Shown one piece after another: positions 61,618 to 64,000 of a stretch of DNA of 64,000 nt. The stretch's first letter is position 1. Every line of letters begins with the position of its first letter. Both the position numbers and the translations under genes were made by a program. This stretch comes from Bradyrhizobium sp. CSA112 (GTDB lineage: Bacteria > Pseudomonadota > Alphaproteobacteria > Rhizobiales > Xanthobacteraceae): the NCBI RefSeq assembly GCF_029051645.1, contig NZ_JAACFS010000006.1, forward strand, positions 62,001 to 126,000, in the 5' to 3' direction. The notes under the pieces are model-generated. The model ran no database searches, had not been told where the DNA came from, and worked only from the letters and a program-made list of their open reading frames with translations.

Positions 61618-62723
61618 TCGTCTGCAAATTCAGCCCTGCTTGGCAATAAGGAATGCATCCGTGTTAGCCGCGCTTTGAGCGAGCTGCAGGCGCGAAGACC
61701 GATTCGTATTAGTGCATCTGGCGAATCCTTGCTCGCTTTGCCCGTCGACGGGCTTGACGAACAACGGTTGGGTGATTTTGCGGTCCTGTGCAGTCCGAAC
61801 GTGCCGAAACTCGTTATCACGCAACAGCGAGCGCGCTCGATCGGTATCAAGGCATCGACAGCAATGGCGTTACCGATGTCCCGGGTGGTCGGCGTGAGCA
61901 CTATCTTCGACCTCGCTGCCAATGCTGGAAACGAGGGGAGGCTGCAAGTCGTGCTGCCACGGCGGCAATTCGGCTCGCTAAGTTGAGCCGCAGCCTTCCG
62001 GCGGTTCTCGCAGCGAACGTGATGCCGAACCGCAATGACGACTTGACGGACCTGATCGTTACGGTTGAAGCGGACGCGGTCAATCGGTTTGCCGCGGACG
62101 CGACGAATGCATTTGCGCTCGCGAGTGAAGCAACGATTCCGCTGGCGTCGGGCACAGCGGCGCGCTTTGTCGTATTTCGGGACGCTCTCGGCGCGGATCA
62201 GGTCGCCATTATTGTCGGAAAGCCAGATTTTACCCAACCTGTTCCGGTTCGGCTTCATTCGGCATGCCTGACCGGAGACGTGTTCGGCTCGCGGCGATGC
62301 GACTGTGGTGACCAGCTTCGGCTCGCCCTCGCCGGCCTAGAAAGCCTCGGCGGCGGCGTCATTTTATATATGGCACAGGAAGGTCGTGGTATCGGCCTTG
62401 CGAACAAGATGAGAGCCTATCGGCTGCAGGACAGCGGGCTCGATACGCATGATGCCAACACGACGCTTGGATTCGAAGACGATGAGCGCGACTATGCCGT
62501 TGCTGCGCTGATACTGCGAAGTCTGAACTGCACGCGGATCGTCCTGCTCACCAACAATCCAGCCAAGCTGGACGGACTCACAGAAGCCGGAATCGATATC
62601 GCTGCCTGCGTCGCGCTTGAAGCGCCGGTCACCGCCTACAACAGGCGGTACCTAACGACGAAGGCGGTACGCTCCGGCCACAAAATCATTAATCTGAAGG
62701 CTTCGGTTTGCGAAAAGTCCTAA
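61603..62723 (+). pseudogene. ribA: RibA-type GTP cyclohydrolase II with a frameshift between its two domains
   Basis: From ATG 61603 the N-terminal domain (RVSRALSELQARRPIRISAS, LLALPVDGLDEQRLGDFAVL) runs to a stop at 61986. The protein continues from ~61940 in another frame (AATAAIRLAKLSRSLPAVLA onward) with the complete GTP cyclohydrolase II domain: the zinc cysteines in SACLTGDVFGSRRCDCGD and EGRGIGLANKMRAYRLQD. ATG 62021 could still start an active domain of 234 residues. If translated, it would open GTP to a 2,5-diaminopyrimidine. Confidence 0.75.
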
Positions 62724-62811
62724 GCTTGCGATGCTTCCATTCGCTTCGAGCGATATCCTACCTTGCGCGATGACATGCTAGGCCGCGTTTTGCGCCTCGA
62801 TGACCTCGCTA

Positions 62812-62862
62812 GTGAACGATCCTGAAGGCGTCGTGCTTGAATACGAGGTTATTGACGCTTGA
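62812..62862 (+). pseudogene. 3' remnant of the YVDTSK small-protein family
   Basis: NDPEGVVLEYEVIDA followed by TGA is the C-terminus of the family at 36275-36424 and 44528-44674. The first ~33 residues are missing. Confidence 0.5.
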
Positions 62863-62869
62863 TGACGAA

Positions 62870-63412
62870 ACCGGGGAAGGATGCTGACGGCATCGCCAGA
62901 ACCGAGGCACGACCTATGCCGGGCGTGATGTTGACGATCCGGACAGGCCGCAAATCGAGCGCGCTCGCGCTGCATTGAAAGCAAAATGGCCGCAGGTTGC
63001 TCAGCGGCCCACCGACAAAAGTAATTCTGCCGTACTGAAATCGTCGCCCTCGGTGCTGGTGGTACTGTAACTCAGCTCTGTTTCAATTTCATTTCGTCGC
63101 TCCCCCGTATGACTACCGGGCTTGGCAAAAATGATGCAGCCAGGGAGCGGCTGAAGGTGCTCATCGACGAGATGGAAAGCCAGTTGACCTCGGAACGATC
63201 GCGGGCGCAGCGCATTGGCTCGATCGCGTGTCCGTGGAAGTAGCGGCACGCGCTCGGTCGGCCTCAGTCGAGACCCTGGCCCAGGCTGGGGCCACCTTCC
63301 AGCCGCTATCGGCGGCCTCGGCCCTTCCATCTTCCTCACGGACGGCAAGCGCTTCGGTGAACTGACCGACTGGTTCGATTGAGGATGCCCAAGGTGTGCG
63401 AGACCAAGCCCC
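62870..63412. other. 540-bp stretch without a supported gene
   Basis: Only short readings with weak signals are present (for example a 44-codon plus-strand reading at 63109-63243). Nothing recognisable. Confidence 0.45.
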
Positions 63413-63589
63413 CTATTTCGGCGGCTGCAGCGCCTTCAAGATGCTCGCAACCACCGGCGACTTCATTGGGTCCGGCCGCTCACAGTTGAGGCACTGAAAG
63501 GTGCGTGGAGGCATGCCGCTGGGTTGAAGTTCCAGCGCCATAGGGTGCTGGCAGATCGGGCAAATGGGCCCGCCTTTCGAGTTTGACAT
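63413..63589 (-). CDS. 58-residue zinc-ribbon protein
   Basis: MSNSKGGPICPICQHPMALE, QPSGMPPRTFQCLNCERPDP and MKSPVVASILKALQPPK. Two CxxC pairs (CPIC, CLNC) about 26 residues apart can bind one zinc. This short family is common in Bradyrhizobium; role unknown. The rest of the window (63590-64000) holds a weak hairpin (63768-63790) but no gene I can support. Confidence 0.75.
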   Translation of the reverse strand: MSNSKGGPICPICQHPMALELQPSGMPPRTFQCLNCERPDPMKSPVVASILKALQPPK

Positions 63590-64000
63590 ACGCTTCCCCG
63601 GCCCACGCGGTTACCTTTGAATGCTAGGGGGGTTTCCGGTTCCCCGTCTGTCCGATGTCAGACAGACTCCGGAGTTGAACGGATTTAACTGTCGGGCGTG
63701 CTGGGTCGGGAATGCGGAGCAGCCTGCCCGGTAGCGCCAAGGACGGCCTCAGCGGTCGAGACCTCCACGCCCCCAAGCTGGGGCCGTTCTTGGTAACTCG
63801 CGGCCGTGCTGGCGAAACTCCGGAGCGGCTTTCGCCGCGCCGGAGTCCGAGTGGTCTGGACGCCCCGGTGCTTCGGGTCACCCATCACCACCACTCCGTA
63901 AAATACGCCTGCTTGTGTCCAGTTCCCGACAGTCAGACAATCAGTATCAAACCTCGAAGCTCCGGCATCGCAAGAAAAGGGGCCGCCAACAGAGGCGGCC

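Noticed and set aside
63280..63380. Possible resolvase remnant (AQAGATF-like stretch)
   Set aside because: The similarity is limited to a few residues and no catalytic region is present.
1..64000. CRISPR arrays, rRNA genes, complete tRNA genes, intact insertion sequences
   Set aside because: No regularly spaced repeats, rRNA sequence, full cloverleaf or intact transposase gene was seen; only tRNA 3' remnants at 25168-25632.

Overview
The window is GC-rich alphaproteobacterial DNA, most likely Bradyrhizobium or a close relative (Afipia/Rhodopseudomonas group). I infer this from a rhizobial Rhc/Nol type III secretion locus with tts boxes and a TtsI regulator, and from many tiny conserved proteins of a kind I associate with Bradyrhizobium genomes. 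No database search was possible; all names come from reading the sequence.

1-17.5 kb: a nearly complete rhizobial-type type III secretion system (T3SS). On the minus strand, rhcV (cut by the window edge), a TPR chaperone (SctY-like), SctX, SctD and two tiny glycine-rich proteins (candidate needle/pilus subunits) lie behind a tts box. rhcC1 (nolW, the secretin N-domain half) is divergent from the plus-strand operon nolB-rhcJ-nolU-rhcL-rhcN-sctO-rhcQ-rhcR-rhcS-rhcT-rhcU, which has its own tts box. The other secretin half, rhcC2 (CpaC-like), is paired with a CpaD-like lipoprotein on the minus strand. The regulator ttsI and a hybrid histidine kinase follow. RhcU lacks the usual NPTH self-cleavage motif.

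17.5-25 kb: ordinary chromosomal genes: DUF3750 protein, PLP-enzyme-like protein, an enolase-superfamily dehydratase, small secreted and membrane proteins, and a metallo-beta-lactamase-fold protein overlapping an SCO-family copper protein.

25.1-46 kb: a decayed integrative island. Two tRNA 3' remnants (Pro and Met) lie head to head 370 bp apart, followed at once by a tyrosine recombinase, an AlpA-like factor and an Arc-type repressor. The rest is mostly short conserved proteins, phage tail remnants, frameshifted genes, duplicated modules and recurrent GGCCCCAG hairpins.

46-54 kb: more decay (peptidase C13, PQQ dehydrogenase and molybdenum hydroxylase fragments) around intact genes for a cytochrome c protein, an adenylate cyclase with TPRs and an EamA-type transporter.

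54-63 kb: a set of genes that looks like an uncharacterised GTP-derived pathway: SAM methyltransferase, glycosyltransferase, MDR dehydrogenase, a divergent 6-pyruvoyl-tetrahydropterin-synthase homologue, RibD-type reductase and RibA-type GTP cyclohydrolase II. It has been rearranged: a relic of a second glycosyltransferase follows the pterin-synthase gene and ribA is frameshifted. A nucleotidyltransferase/metallophosphoesterase pair sits inside it. The T3SS and this pathway are the two parts most worth following up.
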